Shown here piece after piece: positions 32,658 through 40,642 of a DNA stretch of 64,000 nucleotides. The stretch is from Steroidobacteraceae bacterium (GTDB taxonomy: Bacteria; Pseudomonadota; Gammaproteobacteria; Steroidobacterales; Steroidobacteraceae): the NCBI GenBank assembly GCA_019634895.1, contig JAHCAM010000010.1, positions 1 through 64,000 of the forward strand, written 5' to 3'. Position numbers and translations under genes: made by a program. The notes below the pieces were generated by a model. That model saw only the letters and a program-made list of their open reading frames with translations. It made no database searches and was not told the DNA's origin. The stretch's first letter is position 1. Each line of letters starts with the position of its first letter.

Positions 32658-34988
32658 TTACCGTTCCACGCGCGCGACCAGGTCCATGAGGCTCTCGGGG
32701 CCGACGCGGATAGCGGCGCCGGTCGGGCAGGCGCGCACGCAGGCGGGACCGCCCGAAAGGTCCTTGCACATGTCGCACTTGACGGCCTTCTTCGGACCCG
32801 ACTTCTCGGCCGCCGCCATCTGGATCACGCCGTAGGGGCAGTTCCGCTCGCAGTTGCCGCAGCCGATGCAGTTGTCGCGGATGTAGACCTCGCCGTTCGG
32901 CGCGCGCCGGATCGCGTCCGGCGGGCAGTCGGTCATGCAGTGCGGGTCCTCGCAGTGCCGGCAGGAGGTCGGCACGTGCAGGCGCGCGTAGGTCGGCCCC
33001 GCCTCGCGGTCGAGGCGCGAGGTGCCGTCGTGCGTGCCGGCGCAGGCCTTCTCGCAGTTGTCGCAGCCGATGCACAGCGACTCGTCGATCAGCAGCACGT
33101 CGGTCGCCTCGCCGAGGCCCTGCTGCATCAGGAAGGAGACGATGTCGCCGGTCTGCGGCTGCGCGGAGATGCGCGCGTTCTCGGCCAGGCGCTTGCGCAC
33201 CAGCGCCTGCACCTTCTGCCGGAGCTCGGGATTGCGCGCGAGCAGCGCGTCGAAATCGGCCGCCGACAGGCTCACGGTCTCGGTCGCGACGTTGGCGCGC
33301 ACGGTGGCCGCGCGCCGCGTGCGGCCCATCAGGCCCATCTCGCCGACGTAGTTGCCGGCCGCGACGTAGGAGGTGACGATCTCGCGCCCGCCGATGTTGC
33401 GCGAGACCGCGACCGAGCCGCTGCGGATCAGGTGCAGGGTGTCGGCCTCGTCGCCCTCGGCGAAGATCACCGTCCCCGGCTTCCAGTCGTTGACCCTCGC
33501 GCGCGCGGCGACCGCCTCGAGTTCCTCGTCGGAGGCATTGGGCGCGAACGCGGTCTGGATCGCGCGGATCACGAAGTGCCGGTCGATGTGGTGGCGCACC
33601 GCCTCGATCGAGTTGATCAGCTTCAGCACCTCGCGCCGCGGCGACTCGACCAGCACGCAGCCTGCGGAGGCATAGGCGGTGGCGGACCGGCGCCGCCCCG
33701 ACAGCAGGCTCATTTCCCCGAAGAACTGTCCGGGGCCGAGCTTGAGGCGATAGGGGTTCTCCTCGCCGATCTCGATCTCGACCGTGCCGTCCACGATCGT
33801 GAAGAAGCTGTCGGTGTAGTCGTTGCGGCGGAAGATCACCGCGCCCGCCTCGGGACGGTGCACCGCGCTTCCCAGCATGAACTCGCGGAACTGCAGCGGG
33901 TTGACCTCGCGGTAGAGCGGGATGCGCTCCTGGATCAGCGCGAGCGTGTCGTCCACCGTGAGGCCGAAGCGCAGCTTCGCGAACTTCTCCTCGAACAGCG
34001 GGTGGTCGGCCGGGCGCAGGTCGCGGCCGAGGATGTACTCGACGACCTCGTAGCCCTGGTTCATCGCCTGCTTGATCAGCGGGTAGCCGCCGAGCGCGCC
34101 GATCACGTACAGGCCGGGCACGCTGGACTCGTAGCGGCCGGAGAGCGCCGGCAGCGCCATCGGATCGGCGCTGGGGAAGGCGATGCCGCAGGACTCGACG
34201 AACCGGCGCGGCGGGATGGCGCCGATGCGCGCGATGATGCGGTCGCAGGCGATGCGGGCCTCGCCTTCGGCGGTGTTGAGCACCAGCACGTAGGGCCGCG
34301 CGGCGCCGGCCTCCGCGCGCTCGACGGCGGCGACGCCGCTGCGGTACCAGCAGCCGATGCGCCCGGACTCGATGGACTTGAGGATCAGCTTGAGGTTGCC
34401 GTCCTTGACGCGCGCGAACTCGTCGATGCGGTTGACGATGGCGACCTCGTTGTTCGCGGCCAGCGCGACCGCGTTCTCGATGGCCGCGTCGCCGGCGCCG
34501 ACCACGACGATGACCTCGCCGCGGTACTCGTCGGGATCGTCGAGCTGGTACTGCACGCAGGGCAGGTCCGCGCCCGGCACTTCCAGCTGCCGCAGGTTGC
34601 CCTGCATGCCGATCGCGAACACGACGTGGTCGGCGGTGACCGAGCCGCCGTCCCGGAGGGACAGGCGGAAGGCGGCGCCATCCTTCGCGATGGCCGTGAC
34701 CTGGGCGCCGTAGCGGACGTTGGCGCCGGTGGCGTCGAGTCCTGCCCGCCAGCGCTCGAGCACGGTCTCGCGCGTGCCGGCCTCGAACGGCAGGTCGGCG
34801 CGCAACGGCAGCACCGGCGGCTCCGCCATGACGTGCTTGCCCTTCTGGTAGCGCTGGATCGTGTGCGCGTGCGCCGCGCTCGCCTCGAGCAGGACGTGGT
34901 CGACCCCGAGCCGTGCCGCGTGGGCTGCGGCGCTCAGGCCGCCGGGACCGGCGCCGACGATGGCGATCCGGTGGTGCCCGGCGTTCAT
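32658..34988 (-). CDS. flavoprotein fused to two cyclic-nucleotide-binding domains and a four-cluster ferredoxin
   Basis: A 776-residue cytoplasmic fusion. Residues 1-330 are a two-Rossmann FAD/NAD(P) oxidoreductase (IVGAGPGGLSAAAHAARLG at 10-28; VVVGAGDAAIENAVAL). Two cyclic-nucleotide-binding domains follow, about 375-480 and 495-610. Both keep the phosphate-binding Glu and Arg (FFGEMSLLSGRRRSAT; YVGEMGLMGRTRRAAT). The last 140 residues hold 16 Cys in four [4Fe-4S] sets (CIGCDNCEKAC; CRHCEDPHCMTDC; CIGCGNCERNC; CDMCKDLSGGPACVRAC), as in DmsB/HybA-type ferredoxins. It probably moves electrons between NAD(P)H and the membrane cytochrome b and is gated by cAMP from the cyclase encoded at the operon head. 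Confidence 0.92.
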   Translation of the reverse strand: MNAGHHRIAIVGAGPGGLSAAAHAARLGVDHVLLEASAAHAHTIQRYQKGKHVMAEPPVLPLRADLPFEAGTRETVLERWRAGLDATGANVRYGAQVTAIAKDGAAFRLSLRDGGSVTADHVVFAIGMQGNLRQLEVPGADLPCVQYQLDDPDEYRGEVIVVVGAGDAAIENAVALAANNEVAIVNRIDEFARVKDGNLKLILKSIESGRIGCWYRSGVAAVERAEAGAARPYVLVLNTAEGEARIACDRIIARIGAIPPRRFVESCGIAFPSADPMALPALSGRYESSVPGLYVIGALGGYPLIKQAMNQGYEVVEYILGRDLRPADHPLFEEKFAKLRFGLTVDDTLALIQERIPLYREVNPLQFREFMLGSAVHRPEAGAVIFRRNDYTDSFFTIVDGTVEIEIGEENPYRLKLGPGQFFGEMSLLSGRRRSATAYASAGCVLVESPRREVLKLINSIEAVRHHIDRHFVIRAIQTAFAPNASDEELEAVAARARVNDWKPGTVIFAEGDEADTLHLIRSGSVAVSRNIGGREIVTSYVAAGNYVGEMGLMGRTRRAATVRANVATETVSLSAADFDALLARNPELRQKVQALVRKRLAENARISAQPQTGDIVSFLMQQGLGEATDVLLIDESLCIGCDNCEKACAGTHDGTSRLDREAGPTYARLHVPTSCRHCEDPHCMTDCPPDAIRRAPNGEVYIRDNCIGCGNCERNCPYGVIQMAAAEKSGPKKAVKCDMCKDLSGGPACVRACPTGAAIRVGPESLMDLVARVER

Positions 34989-34993
34989 GCCCC

Positions 34994-35995
34994 TCAGCCG
35001 CCGCCTGGCGGCGGTGGATTGTTCGCGGGCGGCGGCGGCAGGTTGGTCGAAGGCGGCGGCAGCGACGGCGTTCCGGGCGGCGGATTGTTCGGGCTGCGCT
35101 GGTCCAGGGTCCCGCGCGTCAGGTCCACGGGCTGGCCATTGACCGTGCCGCGGACCGGCCGCTCGAGGCCCGCCTTGCCGTCAGGGCCCGGCGGATCCGG
35201 CGGCGCGGAATCCGCAGGAGCCGGACCCTCAGGCGGCCGGTGCGTGGCCGAGAAATCGGGCAGGCCCGCCTGGCCCTTGCCGACGTCTGCGCGCTGTCCG
35301 GTCTCGAGCGCTCCGGCGCCGTCGGCCGCGACCCATTCCGGCAGCTGGTCGAGCGGCTCGGGCAGGGCATCCGCCGCGGCGATGAAGATCGCCTGGCCCG
35401 CCTCGACCACGGCCTCGCGATTGCCGTAGCGGAACACGATCGCGCCGGAGTGGGTCGCGAGGTACATGCCGTTGCGCGCCGGCGCCGCGGCGGGGACGTC
35501 CGCGCAGTCGCCCTGGCACCAGACCGCCGTGTAGTCGGTGCCGCGGATGCCGAGCGTGCCGATGGGCGTGCGCACCTCGTAGGTGCCGGCGCCTTCCTTG
35601 CCGATCGCGCCGGTGGAACTGCGGAACCCGCCCTTCAGCAGCGTCGTCACCGACACGCCCTGCGCCTGGACCGCGGTCGCCTGCGTGGCCGCGCCGACCG
35701 TCGCCGGCAGCGCGAACTCGTCCACGCGCCAGCGCGAATTGGCCCGCAGCGCGACGCGCGCGCCGTCGTTCATCAGGATCTGCGCACGGGACTTGTCGCC
35801 GGTCGCCACGGTGTCGCCGGCCTGCACCGCGTCGCCCTGCGCGAGGGCGACGGGCGGCGCGCGCTCGAGGGCGACGCTGCCGGCGACGAACAGCGCCTTG
35901 CCAGCCTCCTTCGCGGCGGCGGCGCCGGCCGCGAAGGCGAGCGCGAGGGCGAATGCCGCGGTGACGGCGCGGATGCTCGATCTCTCTGGCGTCAT
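34994..35995 (-). CDS. exported FecR-domain protein with proline-rich tail
   Basis: A 333-residue protein read from the ATG at 35995, with a signal peptide (AVTAAFALALAFAAGAAAA). Residues about 35-165 form a FecR domain (GDAVQAGDTVATGDKSRAQILMNDGARVALRANSRWRVDEF, VRTPIGTLGIRGTDY). The last 50 residues are nearly all Pro, Gly and Asn. FecR proteins next to a CHASE2 cyclase and a TPR-barrel gene are a recurring set, which suggests an envelope sensor feeding the cyclase. It lies 5 bases before the flavoprotein gene and 8 bases after the barrel gene. The ligand is unknown. Confidence 0.85.
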   Translation of the reverse strand: MTPERSSIRAVTAAFALALAFAAGAAAAKEAGKALFVAGSVALERAPPVALAQGDAVQAGDTVATGDKSRAQILMNDGARVALRANSRWRVDEFALPATVGAATQATAVQAQGVSVTTLLKGGFRSSTGAIGKEGAGTYEVRTPIGTLGIRGTDYTAVWCQGDCADVPAAAPARNGMYLATHSGAIVFRYGNREAVVEAGQAIFIAAADALPEPLDQLPEWVAADGAGALETGQRADVGKGQAGLPDFSATHRPPEGPAPADSAPPDPPGPDGKAGLERPVRGTVNGQPVDLTRGTLDQRSPNNPPPGTPSLPPPSTNLPPPPANNPPPPGGG

Positions 35996-36003
35996 GGCGT
36001 CCC

Positions 36004-37323
36004 TCACTGGCGGAACGGACGCGTGAGCGTCAGTCCGGCCTCGAAGCGGTGGTATTCGTAGAGCGCGACGTTCGAGCGGTTCACCGTCCAGCCGACCCGC
36101 GGCACGAGCGTGAAGCCGCGCGCCGGCCAGTCGCGGATCCCGACGGTGAAGGCCGCGGACCAGTGGGTGTCGGAGCGGTCCATGCCGCCGAAGAAGCCGG
36201 GCGTGCCGTCGAAGTCCACGTCCTGCCATGCGAACAGCATGCCGACGTCGTGGCCGGCGGCGCTGCGCTTGCCGCCGTAGAGCTGCAGTCCCAGTCGCTC
36301 GTTGCCGAACGGCGAGGCGGACTCCCGCGCGTCGTCGCTGCCGTGGAACAGCGTGACGCCGAAGTGCCCCTCGTCGTCCGCGCGCTGCAGCGCGACGGCG
36401 GCCATGAACTGGTCCACGTCGCGGATCGAGAGGCCCGGGAACTCGCCCGTCTCGTAGCGGAGCTGGCCGCCGCGCAGCATGCCGGTGGCGCGCCAGCCGT
36501 CGCCGAAACCATGGCTCAGCGACAGGTCGAGGTTCAGGCTCCAGTGATGCGGGTCGCCGTGCAGCAGCCCGTACCAGCCGCCCAGGCCGACGCCGAACAC
36601 GGTCGGCCCGTCTCCGAAACGCAGTTGCGTGCCGAGCGAGGCGATGGTCTGGTCCACCCAGTCGGCATCGGGGTTCCAGCGGTGGCTGAGGCGGCCGCTG
36701 GTCTCGAGGCGGCCGCCGCCGAGGCCGGCCGAATGCCCGAACCAGCCGGCGCCGGTCATGAACGCGGAGGACTGCTCGACGCTGGTCGGGTCGAGCGTGA
36801 TGCCGAGGAAGGTCTCGTCTTCGGTCGAGGCGTTGGCGTTGCTGTCGAAGCCGGCGCCGAACTCGTAGCCGCCGCGCAAGCCGCCGGCAGCGGCGGCCGC
36901 CGGCGCCTGCGTCGAACGCAGCCAGGCTTCGGCGGATGAGCGCACGGCCGGCGGGGGATCGAGCGCGAGCGCCTCGCGGAACTGGCGCTCGGCGGCGGTG
37001 CGCTCGCCGGCAGCCCGGTAGGCGCGGCCGAGTTCGAGTCGTGCCGCTGCGGAGCGCGGATCGTTCGCGACCACGCGCTCCAGCGCGCGAGACGCGGCCT
37101 GCGGCTGGCCCGCGTCCAGCGCGGCGACTCCATATAGATAGTCGTAGAGCGCCGAGCCCGCGTATGCGGCCTCGTGCCGGGCGAGCAGGCGCCAGGCCTC
37201 GGCGCCGCGGCCGTCGCGGATCAGGCGTTCCGCGTCGGCGAGCACGGCGGCGGATTCGGAGAAAGCGGCGGCGGGTACGAAGGTGCACGCCAGCGCGATG
37301 CAGCGGATGAGTCGTCTGCCCAC
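36004..37323 (-). CDS. TPR protein with C-terminal outer-membrane beta-barrel
   Basis: A 439-residue exported protein (signal peptide RCIALACTFVPAAAFS). Residues 25-135 hold tetratricopeptide repeats (YDYLYGVAALDAGQPQAASRALERVVANDPRSAAARLELGRAYRAAGERTAAERQFREAL). From about 150 on, the sequence is beta-barrel-like with alternating strands (GGYEFGAGFDSNANAS, SLNLDLSLSHGFGDGWRATG, TLVPRVGWTVNRSNVALYEYHRFEAGLTLTRPFRQ). The layout resembles Slam/DUF560-type proteins, in which a periplasmic TPR is joined to an outer-membrane barrel. It could sense or assemble surface components for the redox operon. It is second in the operon, 36 bases after the cyclase gene. Confidence 0.8.
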   Translation of the reverse strand: MGRRLIRCIALACTFVPAAAFSESAAVLADAERLIRDGRGAEAWRLLARHEAAYAGSALYDYLYGVAALDAGQPQAASRALERVVANDPRSAAARLELGRAYRAAGERTAAERQFREALALDPPPAVRSSAEAWLRSTQAPAAAAAGGLRGGYEFGAGFDSNANASTEDETFLGITLDPTSVEQSSAFMTGAGWFGHSAGLGGGRLETSGRLSHRWNPDADWVDQTIASLGTQLRFGDGPTVFGVGLGGWYGLLHGDPHHWSLNLDLSLSHGFGDGWRATGMLRGGQLRYETGEFPGLSIRDVDQFMAAVALQRADDEGHFGVTLFHGSDDARESASPFGNERLGLQLYGGKRSAAGHDVGMLFAWQDVDFDGTPGFFGGMDRSDTHWSAAFTVGIRDWPARGFTLVPRVGWTVNRSNVALYEYHRFEAGLTLTRPFRQ

Positions 37324-37359
37324 AAGCCCCCCAGCAACGACGCGCCGGCGCGCGCCGTA

Positions 37360-39588
37360 TTATTTAACCTCGAAGGTGAAAACACCATCCCAATCGGGCG
37401 CCGGCGGCTGCGCCCGGAAGTGCCGGATGCGCCCGAGATAGAGCCGGTAGAGAGCATGCGGTGACGCCGCATCCAGTTCCGTGACCAGCGTCTCGGCGCC
37501 GTCCCAGTCGCGGGCCCGGTAACGCGCGAGCGCCTCGGCGAAGCGCTGCGCGGCGGGCTCCTCCGCCGGCGCGATCGGCTCGAAGATGCCCACCGGCTCC
37601 TTCTTGCCCTTGACGCGCACGCGGTCGAGCTCGCGGTACTTCAGTTCCGGCGCCAGCGCCACGGTCCGTTCGCTGACGATGATGTTGACGCCGTAGGTCT
37701 TGGTGAGGCCCTCGAGGCGCGAGCCGAGGTTCACGGCGTCGCCCAGCACGGTATAGGCGGCGCGGAACTGCGAGCCCATGTTGCCGACGTTCATCTCGCC
37801 GCTGGAGATGCCGACGCCGATCTCGATCGCCGGCCAGCCGCGGGCCTCGAAAGCGGGCCGCAGCGCGCGCATCTCGGCGACCATCGCCTGCGCCGCCTGC
37901 ACCGCGTGCGCCGCATGCGCCGGATCCGGCAGCGGCGCGCCCCAGAAGGCCATCACCGCGTCACCCATGTACTTGTCGATGGTGCCGCGATGGCGGTGGA
38001 TCGCGGCGGTGATCGGCGTCAGGAACTCGTTCATGAGCTGCGTCAGCTCGCGCGCGCCCAGGCCCTCGGAGATCGTGGTGAAACCGCGCACGTCCGAGAA
38101 CAGCACCGACATCTCCCGGCTCTCGCCCTCGAGCGAAACCTCGGCGCCGCCGGCGTCGAGCTCGCTGACGATCTCCGACGGCACGTACTGGCCGAAGATG
38201 CGCGACAGGCGCTGCCGGCGGCGGGTGGCGGTGAAGTATCCCCAGGTGAGCTGCAGCAGCGCCGCGGCCGCGGTGTAGACCAGCACGCCGGCGAGCGGCA
38301 GCACCAGGCCGTAACGCGCCCACAGCATCAGGTTGAGCCCGAGGGCCGCGCCGACCAGCAGCAGGAACAGGCCGAAGCCGGCCAGCGGCGCGAGGCGCGG
38401 CAGCAGCAGCGCCGTGACCCCTGCGACCAGCAGCAGCGCGAGGATCTCCGCGAGCGCCGACTGCCGCGGCCGGAACGGGATCGTGCCGTCGAGGAAGCCC
38501 GAGACCAGGTTGGCGTGCGCCTCGACGCCGATGTACTCCTTGGCGACCGGCACCGCGCGCACGTCCTGCAGTCCCGGCGCGCTCGCGCCGACCAGGACGA
38601 TGGCGTCCTCGAGGGCCTCCGCCGGCGCCCGCTGGTTCAGGACGTCGGTCGCGGAGACGTAGCGGAAGCTGCCGAGCGGGCCGCGGAAGGGTATGAGCAC
38701 CGCGCCCTGGCCGTCGACCGGGATCCGGGTCGCGCCGAGCAGCAGGTGCACCAGGCGCTCGGGGCGGTCCGGATCGAATGCGAACTGCACCGGCGGCGCG
38801 CGCTGCGCAAGGCGGGCGAGCGCAAAGGCGAGCGATTCGTAGAGGTTGCCGTCGTAATGCTGCAGCAGCGGGACGCGGCGCACGACGCCGTCCTCGTCGG
38901 TCAGCGGCGTGTCGAAGAAGCCGCCGGCGGCGGCGGATTGCTGCAGCGCCGGCAGGTTGGCGGCGTAGCCCTTCGGCCGCAGCCAGCCTTGGTTGCGGAT
39001 GCGCGCGTCGCCGGAGGTGATCGGCGGCGGCAGCATGCCGGTGGCCGCCGGCTCGGACGGGCCGGGCGACTGCTTGAACACGTAGCCGAGCACGATGTCG
39101 CGCGCGACCAGCGATTCCGCCAGCAGCCGGTCGCCTTCGTGCTCGCGGCGGATCTTCTCCAGCTGCACGAGCCGCTCGGTGTCGCCGGCGAGCGGTCCGC
39201 TGGCGATGGCCTCGATCAGCCGGATCTCGGCGCTGCGCTCGGGCTCGCCGAACAGCACGTCGTAGCCCAGCGCGCGGATGCCGTAGCCGTCGAACAGCGC
39301 GTCGTTGAGGGCCGCGATCTTGCTGCGCGGCCAGGGCCACTGGCCCTCGGCGGCCAGGCTGGCCTCGTCGATGTCCACGATGACGACGCGCGGGTCGACG
39401 ACCTCCGGCATCATCCAGCCGACGCGCACGTCGTAGAGGTAGTTCTCGATGCGCTGCACGAACTCGAGCGGCAGGACGCCGGCGGCGTGCAGCACGAAGA
39501 ACAGCAGGGGGATTGCGGAGAGCAGGATGCGCTGCAGCGCCCGGCCTGCGGCCCTCCACGTCGCTGCAATCCGGGATGGCGCCCCCAT
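37360..39588 (-). CDS. CHASE2-domain class III adenylate cyclase
   Basis: A 742-residue membrane enzyme heading the operon. An N-terminal hydrophobic helix is followed by a periplasmic CHASE2 sensor (about 45-340: YLYDVRVGWMMPEVVDPRVVIVDIDEASLAAEGQWPWPRS), three membrane helices (about 370-440) and a cyclase domain (about 490-680). The catalytic metal residues D499 (FSDVRGFT) and D543 (DKYMGDAVMAF) are present. K539 and the later LGDAVNLGSRLEG segment fit adenine rather than guanine specificity, so the product should be cAMP. Its own operon encodes a protein with two cAMP-type binding domains, so the signal may act locally. Confidence 0.92.
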   Translation of the reverse strand: MGAPSRIAATWRAAGRALQRILLSAIPLLFFVLHAAGVLPLEFVQRIENYLYDVRVGWMMPEVVDPRVVIVDIDEASLAAEGQWPWPRSKIAALNDALFDGYGIRALGYDVLFGEPERSAEIRLIEAIASGPLAGDTERLVQLEKIRREHEGDRLLAESLVARDIVLGYVFKQSPGPSEPAATGMLPPPITSGDARIRNQGWLRPKGYAANLPALQQSAAAGGFFDTPLTDEDGVVRRVPLLQHYDGNLYESLAFALARLAQRAPPVQFAFDPDRPERLVHLLLGATRIPVDGQGAVLIPFRGPLGSFRYVSATDVLNQRAPAEALEDAIVLVGASAPGLQDVRAVPVAKEYIGVEAHANLVSGFLDGTIPFRPRQSALAEILALLLVAGVTALLLPRLAPLAGFGLFLLLVGAALGLNLMLWARYGLVLPLAGVLVYTAAAALLQLTWGYFTATRRRQRLSRIFGQYVPSEIVSELDAGGAEVSLEGESREMSVLFSDVRGFTTISEGLGARELTQLMNEFLTPITAAIHRHRGTIDKYMGDAVMAFWGAPLPDPAHAAHAVQAAQAMVAEMRALRPAFEARGWPAIEIGVGISSGEMNVGNMGSQFRAAYTVLGDAVNLGSRLEGLTKTYGVNIIVSERTVALAPELKYRELDRVRVKGKKEPVGIFEPIAPAEEPAAQRFAEALARYRARDWDGAETLVTELDAASPHALYRLYLGRIRHFRAQPPAPDWDGVFTFEVK

Positions 39589-39613
39589 CCGCCGCGATTG
39601 TAGACGCTACGGA

Positions 39614-39663
39614 TAAAGGGGACGCGTCCCATTAAGGAACCTTAATTGGACGCGTCCCCTTTA
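39614..39663. repeat. 50-bp near-perfect palindrome (GGACGCGTCC repeat pair)
   Basis: Cores at 39620-39629 and 39648-39657 sit in arms that match over 24 bases with one mismatch; the centre reads TTAAGGAACCTTAA. Unlike most copies it lies between divergent genes, upstream of the redox operon and of the small gene at 39716, so it is not placed as a simple terminator. Confidence 0.8.
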
Positions 39664-39715
39664 CAGGAGGCTGCGGGCTGGGATTACACTGCCGGGGCAA
39701 CCGGGGAGGACCCGC

Positions 39716-40075
39716 ATGAACATCCGCAGCCTCGCCAGGGGGCTTACTTACCGCGGCCAGGCCAGCGGCAAGCGCCAGACCTATTACGTGTTCGAGAGCG
39801 GCGACGTCTACGTGGTGATGTCGGCCTCGCGCACCAAGCGCGCCAGCGGGTACTTCAACCTGGTGAGCCGTGCGGCGGTCGACCGCATCCGCAGGAGCTA
39901 CGCCGGCAAGCAGGACGTCACCGCCAAGGCCCTCGCCGCGCGTTCCCGCGCCGCGGGGGTGCGCGACGCGCTGCAGGCCCTCAACATCCTCTACGTGCTG
40001 GTCGCGACCGGGGCCGCGAAGCGCGACGACCGCTACCAGGATACCCGGCTGCATTTCAACATCGCCGGGCGCTGA
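39716..40075 (+). CDS. small basic protein of unknown function
   Basis: A 119-residue protein with 20 or so Arg/Lys and no signal peptide (MNIRSLARGLTYRGQASGKRQTYYVFESGDVYVVMSASRTKRASGYFNLVSRAAVDRIRRSY). The beta-rich first half with YYVFESGDVYVV and the helical second half (QDVTAKALAARSRAAGVRDALQALNILYVLVATG) give the look of a small nucleic-acid-binding protein. I recognise no family, and this role is only a suggestion. It is divergent from the cyclase operon and followed by a strong hairpin at 40094. Confidence 0.65.
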   Translation: MNIRSLARGLTYRGQASGKRQTYYVFESGDVYVVMSASRTKRASGYFNLVSRAAVDRIRRSYAGKQDVTAKALAARSRAAGVRDALQALNILYVLVATGAAKRDDRYQDTRLHFNIAGR

Positions 40076-40093
40076 AGCCGCCGCACAGAAAGA

Positions 40094-40117
40094 AAGGCCC
40101 GCCTTGCGGCGGGCCTT
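40094..40117. terminator. bidirectional intrinsic terminator
   Basis: A 10-bp G/C-rich stem (AAGGCCCGCC / GGCGGGCCTT) with a TTGC loop lies between convergent genes. The A-rich run AGAAAGAAA on its left gives a U-run for minus-strand transcripts coming from the gene at 40144-40452. Confidence 0.8.
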
Positions 40118-40143
40118 CCGTCAGCCGCGTCCTTGGGCTTCGT

Positions 40144-40452
40144 TCAGGGCTTGAAGCGGTTCCACACGTTGCGGGAAATGACCGTCAGTGCTCCGCCGGC
40201 CGTCAGCGTGCCCGCCGCGCTGAAGATGCTGGTCAGGTAACGACCGACCTCCGGGATGTTCATCAGCACGTTGGCGAACGTCAGCAGGAACGCAGCCGTG
40301 ACGATCACGCGCACGCTGTCCTCGGTGGCGATCGAGACGCCGATGACGAGCCCGAGCAGCAGCAGGATCAGCGCCATGTATTCCCACTGGAAGAATGCGC
40401 TGACCACGCAGAGCGCGAGACCGATCAGACCCATGATCTTGAATGGATTCAC
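40144..40452 (-). CDS. small membrane protein, four hydrophobic segments
   Basis: A 102-residue protein read from GTG at 40452, because a GAGGGGGG ribosome binding site ends about five bases before it; an ATG at 40503 without such a site is less likely. Hydrophobic stretches (FKIMGLIGLALCVVSAFF, YMALILLLLGLVIGVSIA, VIVTAAFLLTFANVLM, and a weaker YLTSIFSAAGTLTAGGAL) suggest an integral inner-membrane protein. No motif or named family was recognised. Its transcript ends at the terminator 27 bases downstream. Confidence 0.7.
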   Translation of the reverse strand: MNPFKIMGLIGLALCVVSAFFQWEYMALILLLLGLVIGVSIATEDSVRVIVTAAFLLTFANVLMNIPEVGRYLTSIFSAAGTLTAGGALTVISRNVWNRFKP

Positions 40453-40642
40453 TGTTACCCCCCTCACTGAGCTTGTTATAGACGCGGCCCGGTCGGCCGG
40501 CACCGCTGCGCGATGCTACGCCCGGGGACGGCAGCAGGCCAAGCCACAACCCGGGTAAATGCTCAAGCCCTTGAATGTCATGGGATTAATAGAGACCTGA
40601 ACCGCCGCCGGCGGAACCGGTCCGATAGCGGACAGGCGGGGG

